A stretch of 64,000 bases of DNA from Rhizobiaceae bacterium (GCA_023953905.1 JAMLJA010000004.1:1-64000), one strand, 5' to 3'; numbered from the stretch's first letter, positions 1-9,907 are shown. Program-made: numbers and translations. The notes: a model not told the origin generated them from the letters alone.

Positions 1-504
1 AACGACCGACCGCCACGCGATGTGATGGGATACAACGGCCGAAGCGGCAAGGCGGGCTGGACTGAGCTGTTCTTTCTGGACGAGGTGACGGCTCTCGCAG
101 CGGGCCATCGTCCGTGCTTCACCTGCCGCAAGGAGGCCGCCCGTCGATTTCTGCGCGCCTATGGCGAGGCCCTCGGCGTGGATCAACCGAAAACGCCGCA
201 ACTTGACGCCTACCTTCACCGAGAGCGCCGGGTTTCGGGCATTGGTGGTCAATCAATAGCGCGCGATCAGGTTTCGCAATTGCCGGATGGCGCGATGGTC
301 GAGATCAACGACGTTCCTTTTGCCGTCCGCTACGGGCTGGCCCATCGCTGGACCTTCGACGGCTATGAGCCGGGCGTCGGATCGTTTGCGGGAAACATTC
401 GCCTCATCACGCCGGTCACGACGCTCGCCGTACTCAGGCAGGGCTACGCTCCCGTCTGGTCGGCCGCCATGCCCCGGGCTGACTTGCGTCTGAACGGCAC
501 ATGA
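1..504 (+). CDS. Conserved hypothetical protein, 5' truncated by the window edge
   Basis: The reading frame is open from the first base, so the start probably lies outside the window; an internal GTG-ATG pair at 22-27 is the first start visible but follows in-frame coding-like sequence. About 167 residues are seen. A segment HRPCFTCRKEAARRF carries a CxxC pair and a basic helix; the C-terminal half is beta-rich (MVEINDVPFAVRYGLAHRWTFDGYEPG). I recall similar uncharacterised alphaproteobacterial proteins but can name no family or function. It lies 36 bases before rsmE on the same strand, so the two could be co-transcribed. That it is a gene is fairly sure; its role is unknown. Confidence 0.6.
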   Translation, partial: NDRPPRDVMGYNGRSGKAGWTELFFLDEVTALAAGHRPCFTCRKEAARRFLRAYGEALGVDQPKTPQLDAYLHRERRVSGIGGQSIARDQVSQLPDGAMVEINDVPFAVRYGLAHRWTFDGYEPGVGSFAGNIRLITPVTTLAVLRQGYAPVWSAAMPRADLRLNGT

Positions 505-540
505 CTTGACGAAGAAGCCGGTGCCGCGCATGGGTCCATG

Positions 541-1275
541 ATGCGCGCGAACTACAAAATGCAACGCATCTTCGTTGCTGACAATCTGTCTCCGGGGACG
601 GCGTTTTCCGCGAGCCCGACGCAGAGCCACTATCTTTCCCATGTGCTGCGTCTTGGCGAGGGCGCGGAGCTTCTGGCGTTCAATGGGCGGGACGGCGAGT
701 GGCTGGTTCGCATCACGACGCGCACGAAAAAGGCTGTTCATCTCGCCGCTCTTGAACAAACGCGTGAGCAGTCGGAAACGCCCGATCTTGTCTACTGCTT
801 CGCCCCTCTCAAACAGGGTCGCCTCGACTATCTAGTGCAGAAGGCGGTCGAGATGGGCGCAGGTGTGCTGCAACCTGTCGCAACACAACACACTCAGGTG
901 GCAAAAGTCGGCATCGACCGGATCCGATCGAACGTGATTGAGGCCGCCGAGCAATGCGGCATTCTCGCTGTGCCGGAGATCAGGGAAACCGTCAGGCTCG
1001 ATCGGCTATTGGCGGACTGGGAGCCCGACCGTTGCCTCATATTCTGTGACGAAGATGCCGAGACGAACAACCCGATCGCCAAGCTTCAAGCGATTCCAGC
1101 GCGCAAGCTCGGCCTGCTCGTCGGCCCAGAAGGCGGATTTTCAGATGACGAAAGACGCATGCTGCGCGCCCTACCCTTTGTCGCCGCGATTCCCTTGGGA
1201 CCTCGCATCCTGCGCGCCGACACGGCGGCGGTAGCGGCCCTCGCGGTCGTCCAGGCGACCATTGGTGACTGGTAG
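541..1275 (+). CDS. rsmE: 16S rRNA (uracil-1498-N3)-methyltransferase RsmE
   Basis: RsmE methylates N3 of U1498 in 16S rRNA using S-adenosylmethionine, in the cytoplasm on assembled 30S subunits. The 244-residue length is normal for the family. An N-terminal PUA-like segment ([22 protein letters not shown]) is followed by the SPOUT knot, seen in [13 protein letters not shown] and [16 protein letters not shown] near the C-terminus, the SAM-binding signature of this family. ATG codons stand at 538, 541 and 559; the second gives the common [11 protein letters not shown] start. gshA follows 125 bases downstream on the same strand, an order I know from rhizobia. Confidence 0.95.
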   Translation: MRANYKMQRIFVADNLSPGTAFSASPTQSHYLSHVLRLGEGAELLAFNGRDGEWLVRITTRTKKAVHLAALEQTREQSETPDLVYCFAPLKQGRLDYLVQKAVEMGAGVLQPVATQHTQVAKVGIDRIRSNVIEAAEQCGILAVPEIRETVRLDRLLADWEPDRCLIFCDEDAETNNPIAKLQAIPARKLGLLVGPEGGFSDDERRMLRALPFVAAIPLGPRILRADTAAVAALAVVQATIGDW

Positions 1276-1400
1276 AAGATCTTCGTTGCTGCACGCAATC
1301 AGCGTTGTTGAACCTGCGCTCAACAGTTTTCGCTTGATCGCGACCCCGACTGTGTCCATCACACGCGCGCAGTCAGGACATGTCAGGAAAGGCGGAAATC

Positions 1401-2774
1401 ATGGCGCGGGACACTACCGATTTCCGGCCGATCGAGAAGACGGACGAACTGGTTTCCTACCTGGCCGCCGGCAACAAGCCGCGCGATGAATGGCGCATCG
1501 GTACGGAGCATGAGAAGTTTCCCTTCTATGTCGATGGCAACGCGCCCGTTCCCTATGGCGGCGGACGCGGGATTCGCGCGCTGCTTGAAGGCATGCAGAA
1601 GACACTGGGCTGGGACCCGATCGTCGATGACGGACGAATAATCGGCCTTGTCGAGCCGACCGGTCAGGGCGCGATCAGCCTCGAGCCGGGCGGCCAGTTC
1701 GAGCTTTCCGGCGCGCCCCTGGAGACGCTTCACCAGACCTGTCGCGAAGGCAACGCGCATCTGGCGCAATTGCGCGAAATCGCCGAGCCGCTCGGTATCC
1801 GCTTCCTCGGCCTGGGTGGAAGCCCGAAATGGACTCTCGCCGAAACGCCCAGAATGCCGAAGTCGCGCTACGAAATCATGACCCGATACATGCCGAAAGT
1901 CGGCACGCAGGGTCTCGACATGATGTACCGCACCTGCACCATTCAGGTGAATCTCGATTTCGAGAGCGAAGCCGACATGCGACGCAAGATGCAGGTCTCG
2001 CTCAAATTGCAGCCACTGGCGACCGCACTTTTTGCGAATTCTCCCTTCACCGAGGGAAGACCCAACGGATTGCAGTCATGGCGCGGCGATATCTGGCGCG
2101 ACACCGACAACCAGCGCTCGGGGCTCAAGGAATTCTGCTTCTCGCCGGATTTCGGCTTTGCCGACTATGTCGAATGGGCACTGGACGTCCCTATGTATTT
2201 CGTGATCCGCGAGGATCGATACCACGACATGACGCATATGACCTTCCGGCAGTTCCTGGCGGGCGATGCGCGTAACGAGATTCCTGACGGACTGGCGACG
2301 ATGGGAGACTGGGCAAATCATCTGTCGACCCTGTTTCCTGATGTGCGCCTGAAGCGGTTCCTCGAAATGCGCGGCGCCGACGGCGGTCCATGGCGCCGAA
2401 TCTGCGCCCTCCCCGCGTTCTGGGTCGGACTTCTCTACGAACAGGCGGCGCTGGACGCGGCCGAGGCACTGACCTTTGACTGGACCTTTGATGAAATCGG
2501 CGAACTGCGCGATGCGGTGCCGGCGCAAGGTCTGGGCGCAACGTTCCGCAACCACAAACTGCTCGAAGTGGCACGGGAAGCGCTCGCAATTTCACGTCAG
2601 GGCCTGAAGGAGCGCGCGCAGACCAACCGCGAAGGCTACGATGAGACCGGGTTCCTCAGCCCGCTGGATGAGGTCGTCGCTCGCGGCACCACGAGTGCCG
2701 AGGAGATGCTCAATGCCTTCCACACGCGTTGGGGTGGGTCCATAGAACCAGCCTTCATGGAATATGCCTACTGA
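1401..2774 (+). CDS. gshA: Glutamate-cysteine ligase, plant/alphaproteobacterial type (GshA)
   Basis: Catalyses ATP-dependent joining of L-glutamate and L-cysteine to gamma-glutamylcysteine, the first step of glutathione synthesis. The 457-residue product shows the class found in plants and alphaproteobacteria rather than the enterobacterial one: GTEHEKF at residues 34-40, the glutamate-binding LEPGGQFELSGAP near residue 95, and MMYRTCTIQVNLDF in the centre. The ATG at 1401 is preceded by a purine-rich GGCGGAA, so I prefer it to the in-frame ATG at 1380. It is a stand-alone ligase; glutathione synthetase is not in the window. Confidence 0.95.
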   Translation: MARDTTDFRPIEKTDELVSYLAAGNKPRDEWRIGTEHEKFPFYVDGNAPVPYGGGRGIRALLEGMQKTLGWDPIVDDGRIIGLVEPTGQGAISLEPGGQFELSGAPLETLHQTCREGNAHLAQLREIAEPLGIRFLGLGGSPKWTLAETPRMPKSRYEIMTRYMPKVGTQGLDMMYRTCTIQVNLDFESEADMRRKMQVSLKLQPLATALFANSPFTEGRPNGLQSWRGDIWRDTDNQRSGLKEFCFSPDFGFADYVEWALDVPMYFVIREDRYHDMTHMTFRQFLAGDARNEIPDGLATMGDWANHLSTLFPDVRLKRFLEMRGADGGPWRRICALPAFWVGLLYEQAALDAAEALTFDWTFDEIGELRDAVPAQGLGATFRNHKLLEVAREALAISRQGLKERAQTNREGYDETGFLSPLDEVVARGTTSAEEMLNAFHTRWGGSIEPAFMEYAY

Positions 2775-2885
2775 CCGACTGTCAGGCACGTCTGAGGGAT
2801 TGATTTCCTGCTTCGCGGTTTGCCCCTTCATCGCGCCTGCAAAAAGTCCTACCTTCCATGAACTGAAGTTTCATCGGAGGACGCC

Positions 2886-3842
2886 ATGCCCAGCCTTTTC
2901 GAGATGCTGAACCAGAACAGTCAGGGAATGGATATGCTGGCGCGGCAGTACGGCTTGTCTCAAACCCAGGTGAGGCAGGCAGTGGAAGCACTATTGCCGG
3001 CATTCAGCCAGGGCTTGAAGCAAAACACCTCCGACCCCTATGGCATCGGCAGCTTCATGACGGCGCTGGCGAGCGGACAGCACGCCAAATATTTCGAGAA
3101 TCCGGCTGCAGCCTTCACACCGCAGGGAATGGCCGAGGGAAATGGTATACTTGGGCATTTGTTCGGTTCCAAGGAACTCTCGCGTGCCGTCGCAGACCAG
3201 GCGGCCCAGGCAACCGGGATCGGACAGGATATTCTCAAGCAGATGCTGCCGGCGCTCGCCACAATGCTGATGGGGGGCATGTTCAAGCAGTCCACCAATC
3301 AGATGCAGGCTGGCGGCTTCGGCGGCAATAACCCGCTGGGCGAGATCATCGACCAGATGATGAAGCACGGCATGGGCGGCGCGCAGCCCAGACAGGCTCC
3401 GCAGTCGGTCGATCCGATGGACAACCCGTTCGGCAAGGTGATCAAAGACATGTTTGGCGGCGGCGCGCACCAGGCGCCGACCCCCCAGCCGTCAAGTCCA
3501 ATGGATAATCCGCTCGGGAAAATGCTTGAAGGCATGTTCGGTGGTGGTGCTGGTCGGCAGGCGCCTTCAGGCGGACAGGGACCGCTCGGCGGCAACCCTT
3601 GGGGCAAGATCCTGGAAGAGATGATGCGTGGTGGCGGACAGGCGCAGCCGCAGGCACCCGAACCAGCACAACGCCGCGCCCAACCTGAACAGGAGACCAC
3701 CCCCAGCGGACGCCAGAAGAGCCCATATGACGATTTTTTTGGCGACATGTTTGAAACCGGCCGAAAGCAGCGCGACGAATATCAGAAGGGTATGGAGTCA
3801 ATCTTCGACCAGTTCTCCAAGGGCTTGGACAAATATCGGTAG
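2886..3842 (+). CDS. DUF937 (YidB-like) family protein with C-terminal repeats
   Basis: A 318-residue protein of unknown function. Residues 1-140 match the DUF937 pattern: a helical region (FEMLNQNSQGMDMLARQYGLS, then LLPAFSQGLKQN, and a helix around QDILKQMLPALATMLMGGMF). The rest is Gly/Pro/Gln-rich and holds four degenerate copies of NPxGKxxxxMxxGG at residues 149-165, 180-193, 208-221 and 237-251, with a weaker fifth (YDDFFGDMFETG) at 281-292. No signal peptide is visible. TCGGAGGACGCC precedes the ATG. Family members are often small (about 130-200 residues), so the repeat tail lengthens this one. Confidence 0.8.
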   Translation: MPSLFEMLNQNSQGMDMLARQYGLSQTQVRQAVEALLPAFSQGLKQNTSDPYGIGSFMTALASGQHAKYFENPAAAFTPQGMAEGNGILGHLFGSKELSRAVADQAAQATGIGQDILKQMLPALATMLMGGMFKQSTNQMQAGGFGGNNPLGEIIDQMMKHGMGGAQPRQAPQSVDPMDNPFGKVIKDMFGGGAHQAPTPQPSSPMDNPLGKMLEGMFGGGAGRQAPSGGQGPLGGNPWGKILEEMMRGGGQAQPQAPEPAQRRAQPEQETTPSGRQKSPYDDFFGDMFETGRKQRDEYQKGMESIFDQFSKGLDKYR

Positions 3843-3942
3843 AGGGAATCACCCTTTGGGAAGGCGTCTGGTCACAGTGTCAGCGCCTCGACATATGCGA
3901 AGCGGATGACGTTGCACGCGCGGCTTCCTATATGCCGCACAG

Positions 3943-5823
3943 ATGAGCATCCAGGAATCTCGGGCACAACCCTTCCCGAACCCTAAAAACAAACCCAGCA
4001 TCAATGAGCGCCTGACCAATCTCGGGCATCTTGGCAGGTTGGTCGCGCAAATTTGGCGCACCAGCCGCTGGCTGACGGCCGCCACGATCATCCTTCGGCT
4101 CGTTCGCGCGGTTCTTCCGGTAGCCAAACTCTATGTCGGCAAGCTGATCATTGACGAGGTGGTCCGCCTCTCCGGGCTTCATGTGGCCGGTGCGGGCTTT
4201 CTGGCGGGGTGGGAAAGCGGGGCGCTGAACCGCGTCCTACTGCTTCTTTTGCTCGAATTTGGACTTGTCGTGCTCACCGACGTTCTGACCCGCGCGACAT
4301 CGCTGGCGGATGGCATACTCGCCGAGTTGCACTCGAACACGGTCAGCGTAGAGCTGATGCAGCATGCCGCGCGGCTTGACCTGCAGAACTCCGAATCCGC
4401 CGAGTATCAGGATCGCCTGGAGCGTGCGCGGCGCCAGGCTTCCGGCCGCAATGCGCTTCTTTCCCAGATATTCGGTCAGGCGCAGGACATGATCACCGTG
4501 GCGACGCTCGCCGCGGGGCTGTTCGTATACGCGCCTTGGCTGATCGTGCTTCTGCCGCTTTCTTTCATTCCGGCCGTGCTGGGCGAATCTCGCTTCAACA
4601 CACTGTCCTATTCGGTGAGCCGTCTGCGGACGCCGGAACGGCGCGAGCTCGAATATATCCGACATGTAGGGGCAAGTGCCGAAACCGCCAAGGAGATCAA
4701 GCTGTTCGGCCTGGGCAGCTTCTTGATCGACCGTTTCAGAACGCTCGCCGAGGCGATGTTCCTCGAAAACCGCAAGCTGGCAGTACGGCGCGCGTTCTGG
4801 GGCACGGTGTTCTCGGGAATCAGCACCCTCACCTATTACGGCGCATATGCGTTCATCGTCTGGGAAACGGTGACCGGACAGTTCAGCATCGGCGACCTGG
4901 CCTTCCTGTCGGGATCGTTCCTCAGCCTCAACGGCTTGTTTCAAAAGATCCTGCTCGGTTTCACTCAGATCGCCGGTCAGTCCCTCTATCTCGACGATCT
5001 CTTCTCGTTCTTCGAAATTCAGCCGACCATTCTGTCACCGGAAAACCCGAAACCGTTCCCCCATCCGATCCGGGAAGGCATCGTCTTCGACAATGTCGGC
5101 TTCCGTTATCCACAAACCGACAACTGGGCCATTCGCGGACTGAATTTCACTTTGAAGGCTGGAGAAACGCTGGCGCTGGTCGGCGAAAACGGGGCCGGCA
5201 AAACCACCATCGTGAAACTGATGACGCGCCTTTACGACCCTGACGAAGGACGCATCACAATAGACGGGATCGATCTGCGCGACATGCGGGTGGAGGACAT
5301 CCATGCACATGTCGGCGTGATCTTTCAGGACTTCGTGCGCTACAGCCTGACTGCGGCGGAAAATATCGGCGTTGGCCGCATCGACGACGCGCGCAATCAG
5401 GTCCGCGTGAAGCAGGCAGCCGAACAAAGTCTCGCCGATACCGTCATCCGCAAACTGGCGCTCGGGTACGATCAGCCGCTCGGGAGAATGTTCAACAAGG
5501 GTCGTGATCTCTCAGGCGGCGAATGGCAGAAAATCGCCATCGCGCGCGCCTATATGCGCGACGCGGATATTGTGATCCTGGACGAACCGACTGCGGCTCT
5601 CGATGCGAAGGCCGAGGCCGAGGTATTCAGCCGCTTCAAGAACCTCGCGGTCTCCAAGACCGCGCTGCTTATCTCTCACCGCTTCTCGACCGTGCGGATG
5701 GCAGACCGGATCCTGGTGCTGGAGAACGGTCGCATGCTGGAATCCGGCAGCCATGCGGAACTGGTCGCGCTGGGCGGGCGCTATGCTGAATTGTTCGATC
5801 TGCAGGCCGCCGGATACCGTTGA
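3943..5823 (+). CDS. ABC transporter, fused permease and ATP-binding protein (exporter type)
   Basis: A 626-residue half-transporter with a membrane domain (hydrophobic segments around residues 46-70, 97-113, 184-212, 287-310) followed by a nucleotide-binding domain. Walker A GENGAGKTT lies at 414-422, signature LSGGE at 523-527, Walker B ADIVILDEPT at 541-550 and the H-loop histidine at 579. Such proteins work as dimers in the inner membrane and usually export lipids, peptides or drugs. The permease has the extended coupling motif AETAKEIKLFGLG typical of a poorly characterised exporter subgroup. There is no neighbouring partner, so substrate cannot be assigned. Confidence 0.9.
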   Translation: MSIQESRAQPFPNPKNKPSINERLTNLGHLGRLVAQIWRTSRWLTAATIILRLVRAVLPVAKLYVGKLIIDEVVRLSGLHVAGAGFLAGWESGALNRVLLLLLLEFGLVVLTDVLTRATSLADGILAELHSNTVSVELMQHAARLDLQNSESAEYQDRLERARRQASGRNALLSQIFGQAQDMITVATLAAGLFVYAPWLIVLLPLSFIPAVLGESRFNTLSYSVSRLRTPERRELEYIRHVGASAETAKEIKLFGLGSFLIDRFRTLAEAMFLENRKLAVRRAFWGTVFSGISTLTYYGAYAFIVWETVTGQFSIGDLAFLSGSFLSLNGLFQKILLGFTQIAGQSLYLDDLFSFFEIQPTILSPENPKPFPHPIREGIVFDNVGFRYPQTDNWAIRGLNFTLKAGETLALVGENGAGKTTIVKLMTRLYDPDEGRITIDGIDLRDMRVEDIHAHVGVIFQDFVRYSLTAAENIGVGRIDDARNQVRVKQAAEQSLADTVIRKLALGYDQPLGRMFNKGRDLSGGEWQKIAIARAYMRDADIVILDEPTAALDAKAEAEVFSRFKNLAVSKTALLISHRFSTVRMADRILVLENGRMLESGSHAELVALGGRYAELFDLQAAGYR

Positions 5824-5849
5824 TCCATCGCGAGAATGTCAAAAAACAA

Positions 5850-5881
5850 GAGCCCGGTCCGTGGGGATGCGGACCGGGCTC
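5850..5881 (-). terminator. Intrinsic terminator of the DUF1127 gene
   Basis: A perfect 12-bp inverted repeat (GAGCCCGGTCCG / CGGACCGGGCTC) with an 8-base loop. On the minus strand the stem is followed within two bases by six T residues, the form of a rho-independent terminator for the gene at 5953-6234. On the plus strand no T-run follows, so it only weakly serves the ABC exporter gene. Confidence 0.8.
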
Positions 5882-5952
5882 GATGCAGGCTGCCGGGAGG
5901 GAAGCCCGGCAAGGGAAAGAGGGGAACGCCTGCAAATTCAGTCGTTGAGCTC

Positions 5953-6234
5953 TCAGCTCACCTGACGGGCCAACGCCTCCTCGGCGCGGAGTCCTGCGAG
6001 CGTACCGAGCTGCGCTGTCGGATCGATGCCGAACGGCGACGAAATTGCGACATGAAGGTCGCTGCGACGAAGCCCGATATCCGCCAAATGCGCGTCGGAC
6101 AACTCGCCGAGCTGATAGATGGCGCGTCGATTCCGGAACAGGCGAATGGATTTCCAAACCGCGTTGACGATACGCGTCGCCACAGCCTGACGCGCAGCGC
6201 GAGTCTCAAAGTGGCTTTGTTCGATCGTCGTCAT
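5953..6234 (-). CDS. DUF1127 domain protein
   Basis: A 93-residue protein with the DUF1127 motif at residues 36-60 (NRRAIYQLGELSDAHLADIG, then LRRSDL). This short arginine-rich motif is frequent in alphaproteobacteria, where DUF1127 proteins have been linked to RNA turnover and to phosphate and carbon regulation; for this copy nothing specific can be said. The ATG at 6234 is chosen because GGAGA stands 8 bases upstream; an in-frame ATG at 6246 lacks such a site. The gene is divergent from the LysR regulator, and its transcript ends at a strong hairpin. Confidence 0.85.
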   Translation of the reverse strand: MTTIEQSHFETRAARQAVATRIVNAVWKSIRLFRNRRAIYQLGELSDAHLADIGLRRSDLHVAISSPFGIDPTAQLGTLAGLRAEEALARQVS

Positions 6235-6358
6235 CACAGTCTCCATCCGTTTCGTACCGTCAGTTTCAGGCGCGATTTCTCACCCCGCGCGGGCCCGATT
6301 CGGGCCGGCGCGCTTCAGAAACGCTTCACCGTCTGACGTGATGGCGATATCTCACGCC

Positions 6359-6405
6359 AACATTGATTAATCCAACGAATGTTTTTAATGTTGAGCATCA
6401 ATGTT
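6359..6405. promoter_or_regulatory. Inverted repeats in the DUF1127/LysR divergent region
   Basis: AACATTGAT at 6359-6367 and ATCAATGTT at 6397-6405 form a perfect 9-bp inverted repeat 29 bases apart. Inside lie AT-rich steps (ATTAAT, TTTTTAAT) and a smaller TTGA-GCA-TCAA palindrome at 6391-6400. The location, just before the LysR gene, is where an autoregulatory LysR site would be expected. That LysR binds here is inference. Confidence 0.45.
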
Positions 6406-6421
6406 ACTGATGGATTGTGCC

Positions 6422-7384
6422 ATGAGCTCCGCGCCCCTCGATCTCGACCAGCTTCAGACCTTCATCAGCATCGCCGATACGGGAAGTTTTACGCGCGCAG
6501 CCGACGAGGTTCACCGCACGCAATCCGCCGTCTCCATGCAAATGCGACGACTGGAAGAACGCGTCGGCAAGCCCCTCTTCGAAAAGGACGGTCGCACGAA
6601 CCGGCTGACGGAGGATGGCGAAAAGCTCTTGACCTATGCGCGACGCCTGATCCGCCTGAACCGCGAGACCCTTGCCGCCTTTGACGATGCCAGTCTCGAA
6701 GGCCACATCCGGATCGGCACACCCGACGATTATGCAGACAGATTTCTTCCCGAAATCATGGCACGCTTCTCCCGATCCAATCCGCGGGTCGAGTTGTCTG
6801 TCATCTGCGAGCCGACGCATGGGCTGCGCGAGCATCTGAAGCGCGGCAATCTCGATATCGCGCTGGTCACGCACAACGACGCCAACGCACCCTCCGAGAT
6901 CGTCCGCCGCGAGTCGCTCCTTTGGGTGACCTCGGCCAACCATGCTGTCCACAAGGAAGCGCAGCTTCCCATGGCGTTCGGGCGTCCCAACTGCATCTGG
7001 CGACGAGCCGCCTGCGACGTACTGGACAAGATGGGCCGGGATTATCGCGTTCTCTTCACCAGTTTTTCGGCGACAGTCATCACCGCTGCCGTGCTGTCCG
7101 GGCTGGCCATTTCGGTCCTGCCGGAATGCGCCTTGCGCCCCGGCATGCGCGTGCTGGGCGAGGCTGACGGCTTTGGCGAGCTGCCGGACTGCTTGATCGG
7201 CATTATGCGTGGACAGACCGAGCGACCCGATCTGGTGGAGGCGTTGGCAAGGCATATTTCCGAGAGCTTGGACAACATCACGATGCCGGAAGCTGTCGGC
7301 GGCATAGATTTCCCGGCGATCACGGCAATCGGACTGGGCCGCGGAAAGCTCGGTAAGGGCCCCCTGATTTCGCCGAGTTGGTGA
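6422..7384 (+). CDS. LysR-family transcriptional regulator
   Basis: A 320-residue regulator. The N-terminal winged helix-turn-helix spans about residues 6-65 (GSFTRAADEVHRTQSAVSMQ, then RLEERVGKPLF), followed by a LysR substrate-binding domain (GHIRIGTPDDYADRFLPEIM). The overall shape, with TPDDYA and the short-range RRESLLWVTS, resembles LrhA/YofA-type regulators. ATGs at 6401 and 6410 are in frame but lie in or next to the inverted repeat; MSSAPLDLDQL at 6422 matches usual family starts. It is divergent from the DUF1127 gene, which is its most likely target besides itself. Effector unknown. Confidence 0.88.
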   Translation: MSSAPLDLDQLQTFISIADTGSFTRAADEVHRTQSAVSMQMRRLEERVGKPLFEKDGRTNRLTEDGEKLLTYARRLIRLNRETLAAFDDASLEGHIRIGTPDDYADRFLPEIMARFSRSNPRVELSVICEPTHGLREHLKRGNLDIALVTHNDANAPSEIVRRESLLWVTSANHAVHKEAQLPMAFGRPNCIWRRAACDVLDKMGRDYRVLFTSFSATVITAAVLSGLAISVLPECALRPGMRVLGEADGFGELPDCLIGIMRGQTERPDLVEALARHISESLDNITMPEAVGGIDFPAITAIGLGRGKLGKGPLISPSW

Positions 7385-7463
7385 TGCACTATAGAATGCC
7401 AGTTAGCGGCCGGGCCGGGGTGCGGTGCCTTGACCTGGCCGACCTTCCGCATTCAATTGACTG

Positions 7464-9050
7464 ATGGACGACCTTCTTCCCGAATCGCGCAGCAACGCTA
7501 CGGAATTCAGCGTTAGCGAGATCTCCTCGGCGCTGAAACGCACCGTAGAAGACGTCTTTGGAAATGTACGCGTTCGGGGCGAGATTTCCGGCTATCGCGG
7601 CCCCCATTCCTCCGGCCACGCCTATTTCGCGCTCAAGGACGAGCGTGCGAGGATCGAAGCAGTGATCTGGCGCGGCACCATGTCGAAGCTGCGCTTCAAA
7701 CCCGAAGAAGGCATGGAGGTGATCGCTTCGGGCAAGCTGACCACCTATCCGGGATCATCGAAGTATCAGATCGTTATCGACAATCTCGAACCGGCGGGCG
7801 CTGGCGCACTCATGGCGCTGCTCGATGAGCGCAAGCGCAAGCTTCAGGCCGAAGGGTTGTTCGACCCCGCCCGCAAGCAGCTTCTTCCCTATATGCCGCG
7901 CGTCATTGGCGTCGTGACTTCGCCCACGGGTGCCGTGATCAGGGACATTCTGCATCGCATTGGCGATCGTTTTCCGCTGCATGTCATCGTCTGGCCCGTG
8001 CGCGTGCAAGGCGACACCTCTGGCGCCGAGGTCGCCGCAGCCGTCAACGGCTTCAACGCACTGCCGGTCACTGGTCCCATTCCACGTCCCGACATTCTGA
8101 TCGTGGCGCGTGGCGGCGGTAGTCTCGAAGACCTTTGGGGATTCAATGACGAGGGCCTGGTCAGGGCGGTGGCCGGTTCTCATATACCGGTGATTTCGGC
8201 GGTCGGACACGAGACGGACTGGACGCTAGTCGACTATGCCTCAGACGTGCGCGCGCCGACGCCCACGGGCGCCGCCGAGATCGCTATCCCGGTCAAAGCG
8301 GACCTTGAGGCGACGCTGGCCAGCCTTTTTGCGCGGCTGCGCGGCGGTGCCGCACGCCAGATCGACACCCGCCGACAGGCAATACGCTCCGTCGCCCGCG
8401 GCCTGCCTTCTCCCGACCAACTGTTTGCCCTGCACCGCCGGCGCTTCGACGATGCTGCAAGTCGCCTGACACGCGGGCTGAACGTCGGCACCGAGCGCCA
8501 TCGTGTAAGGCTCAACTCCATCCGCCTCTCGCCTGCGACGCTGCTGAGACGGATTGTGGAGATGCGCAGGCACGCCACTCGCGACGCGCAACGCACCCTG
8601 CAAGCCTTGTCACGCGGAACTATCGCGCATCGGCAGGACTTCACGAAACTTGCAATACGATTGAGGCCGGACGCGCTTCAACGCCGCAACGAATCCCTTG
8701 TGAACGCGCTCGCGATGGTCGCTCGACGCCTCGATCAGACGCAGGAGGCGCGCCTTCGTGAACTGCGCACGCGTCTTGTGCAAGCTGATCGGCTTCTTTC
8801 CACCCTTAAGCTCTCGCATCAATCGATACTCGAACGCGGCTATGCGATGGTGACGGACAGCAGCGGTAATCTCGTCAAACATGCAGCCGCCATCCGCGCC
8901 GGCGACGCGCTGTTGCTGACGTTCGTGGATGGCAATGCAGCAGTTACGGCCAAGGGGGACGGAGACGATCCGGTCAAACGCGAACCGGCTCCAACCCGGC
9001 CCAGAGCCAGCAAGGCAAGTCCCCCAACTGGACAAGGCTCCCTCTTTTAG
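7464..9050 (+). CDS. xseA: Exodeoxyribonuclease VII large subunit
   Basis: Large subunit of exonuclease VII, which with several XseB copies degrades single-stranded DNA from both ends. The 528 residues show the N-terminal OB fold ([20 protein letters not shown]), the catalytic domain starting at [19 protein letters not shown], the strongly conserved [16 protein letters not shown] and [27 protein letters not shown] region, a long basic helical coiled-coil section and a C-terminal ILERGYAMV segment. The small subunit gene xseB is not nearby. The tail beyond residue 495 is basic and Pro-rich, a common variable end. Confidence 0.95.
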   Translation: MDDLLPESRSNATEFSVSEISSALKRTVEDVFGNVRVRGEISGYRGPHSSGHAYFALKDERARIEAVIWRGTMSKLRFKPEEGMEVIASGKLTTYPGSSKYQIVIDNLEPAGAGALMALLDERKRKLQAEGLFDPARKQLLPYMPRVIGVVTSPTGAVIRDILHRIGDRFPLHVIVWPVRVQGDTSGAEVAAAVNGFNALPVTGPIPRPDILIVARGGGSLEDLWGFNDEGLVRAVAGSHIPVISAVGHETDWTLVDYASDVRAPTPTGAAEIAIPVKADLEATLASLFARLRGGAARQIDTRRQAIRSVARGLPSPDQLFALHRRRFDDAASRLTRGLNVGTERHRVRLNSIRLSPATLLRRIVEMRRHATRDAQRTLQALSRGTIAHRQDFTKLAIRLRPDALQRRNESLVNALAMVARRLDQTQEARLRELRTRLVQADRLLSTLKLSHQSILERGYAMVTDSSGNLVKHAAAIRAGDALLLTFVDGNAAVTAKGDGDDPVKREPAPTRPRASKASPPTGQGSLF

Positions 9051-9157
9051 CTCTTCAAAGCCATTCGACCGGGAGCTTCGCCAGAGCACGCAATCTGCTT
9101 GCCATTGCGCGTTCTGGCGATCAGTGGAGCATTTGCTTCGAAGATCCTGCCAACAGC

Positions 9158-9907
9158 CTAAGCCATGTCTGGAATCAGCATATCGCCAACATTGACGGTG
9201 ACGCTGCTGTGGATCGGGTGAGCTCCGAAAATGCTGCCTCCAAAGCCCTTGACGATCTGGCTGACCTCAATGTCGAACTGGCCATGTTCCATGTCCCATT
9301 CCTGGAAGCCGTTTCGGGCATTTCCGTCATTATCGATCAGATCGGCAAAGAACATCAGGTTGATCGAATCCTGGAGCACGTCGCCCTTCTCCGCACCATT
9401 GCCGTTGCCAGTCTCAAGCACGCGCAAGTCCCCGTTTCGATCCTTCGCGACAAACATTTCGGTGTCTTCATCGTAGTGGAAGACGAGGAAGTCCTTTCTT
9501 GCCGTGGGATTGATGTCGACCTTAATGGTTGCTCCCTCAAAGTCGCCATCCTCGTCAAAAAGCGAGAAGTCAACATTCCACGAGGCGCGGTTCATACTTG
9601 TGCCGCTTGCACCATGGACCCCGTCCTGCTGATAGCCTCCGTCCACGTGGTACTTCTGGCCCACGGTGGGCTCCACGTCCTCGCCTGTGCGGTAGAGGAC
9701 CTTAAGGCCGACGGAATGGGTCAGTTCCCGCTCCTCAAGCGGCAGTCTGAAGAGTGCACGCAGGAAATTCGTCAGCGGATTGGGGTCGCTGTAGTCCTGC
9801 GTGGTCGTCCAACCATCTGCCGTGTTACCGGCACCGAAGAATGTATGGCCATCTGCGTCCTGCTCGTAATCGCTCAGAACTCCGTATGAGATTACTTTCC
9901 TGGACAT
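9158..9907 (-). CDS. Hypothetical protein, Asp/Gly-rich, no recognised domain
   Basis: A 249-residue acidic protein that I do not recognise. It is rich in Asp, Gly and Asn and in short beta-like stretches (VDFSLFDEDGDFEG, DFLVFHYDEDTEMFVAKD), with no signal peptide and no transmembrane segment visible. The many D/N/G clusters could bind calcium, but no regular RTX nonapeptide repeat is seen. AGGGAACAACACAT precedes the ATG. Its only neighbours are xseA, convergent and unrelated, and a 577-base gene-poor stretch. Codon use looks coding; function cannot be given. Confidence 0.6.
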   Translation of the reverse strand: MSRKVISYGVLSDYEQDADGHTFFGAGNTADGWTTTQDYSDPNPLTNFLRALFRLPLEERELTHSVGLKVLYRTGEDVEPTVGQKYHVDGGYQQDGVHGASGTSMNRASWNVDFSLFDEDGDFEGATIKVDINPTARKDFLVFHYDEDTEMFVAKDRNGDLRVLETGNGNGAEKGDVLQDSINLMFFADLIDNDGNARNGFQEWDMEHGQFDIEVSQIVKGFGGSIFGAHPIHSSVTVNVGDMLIPDMA

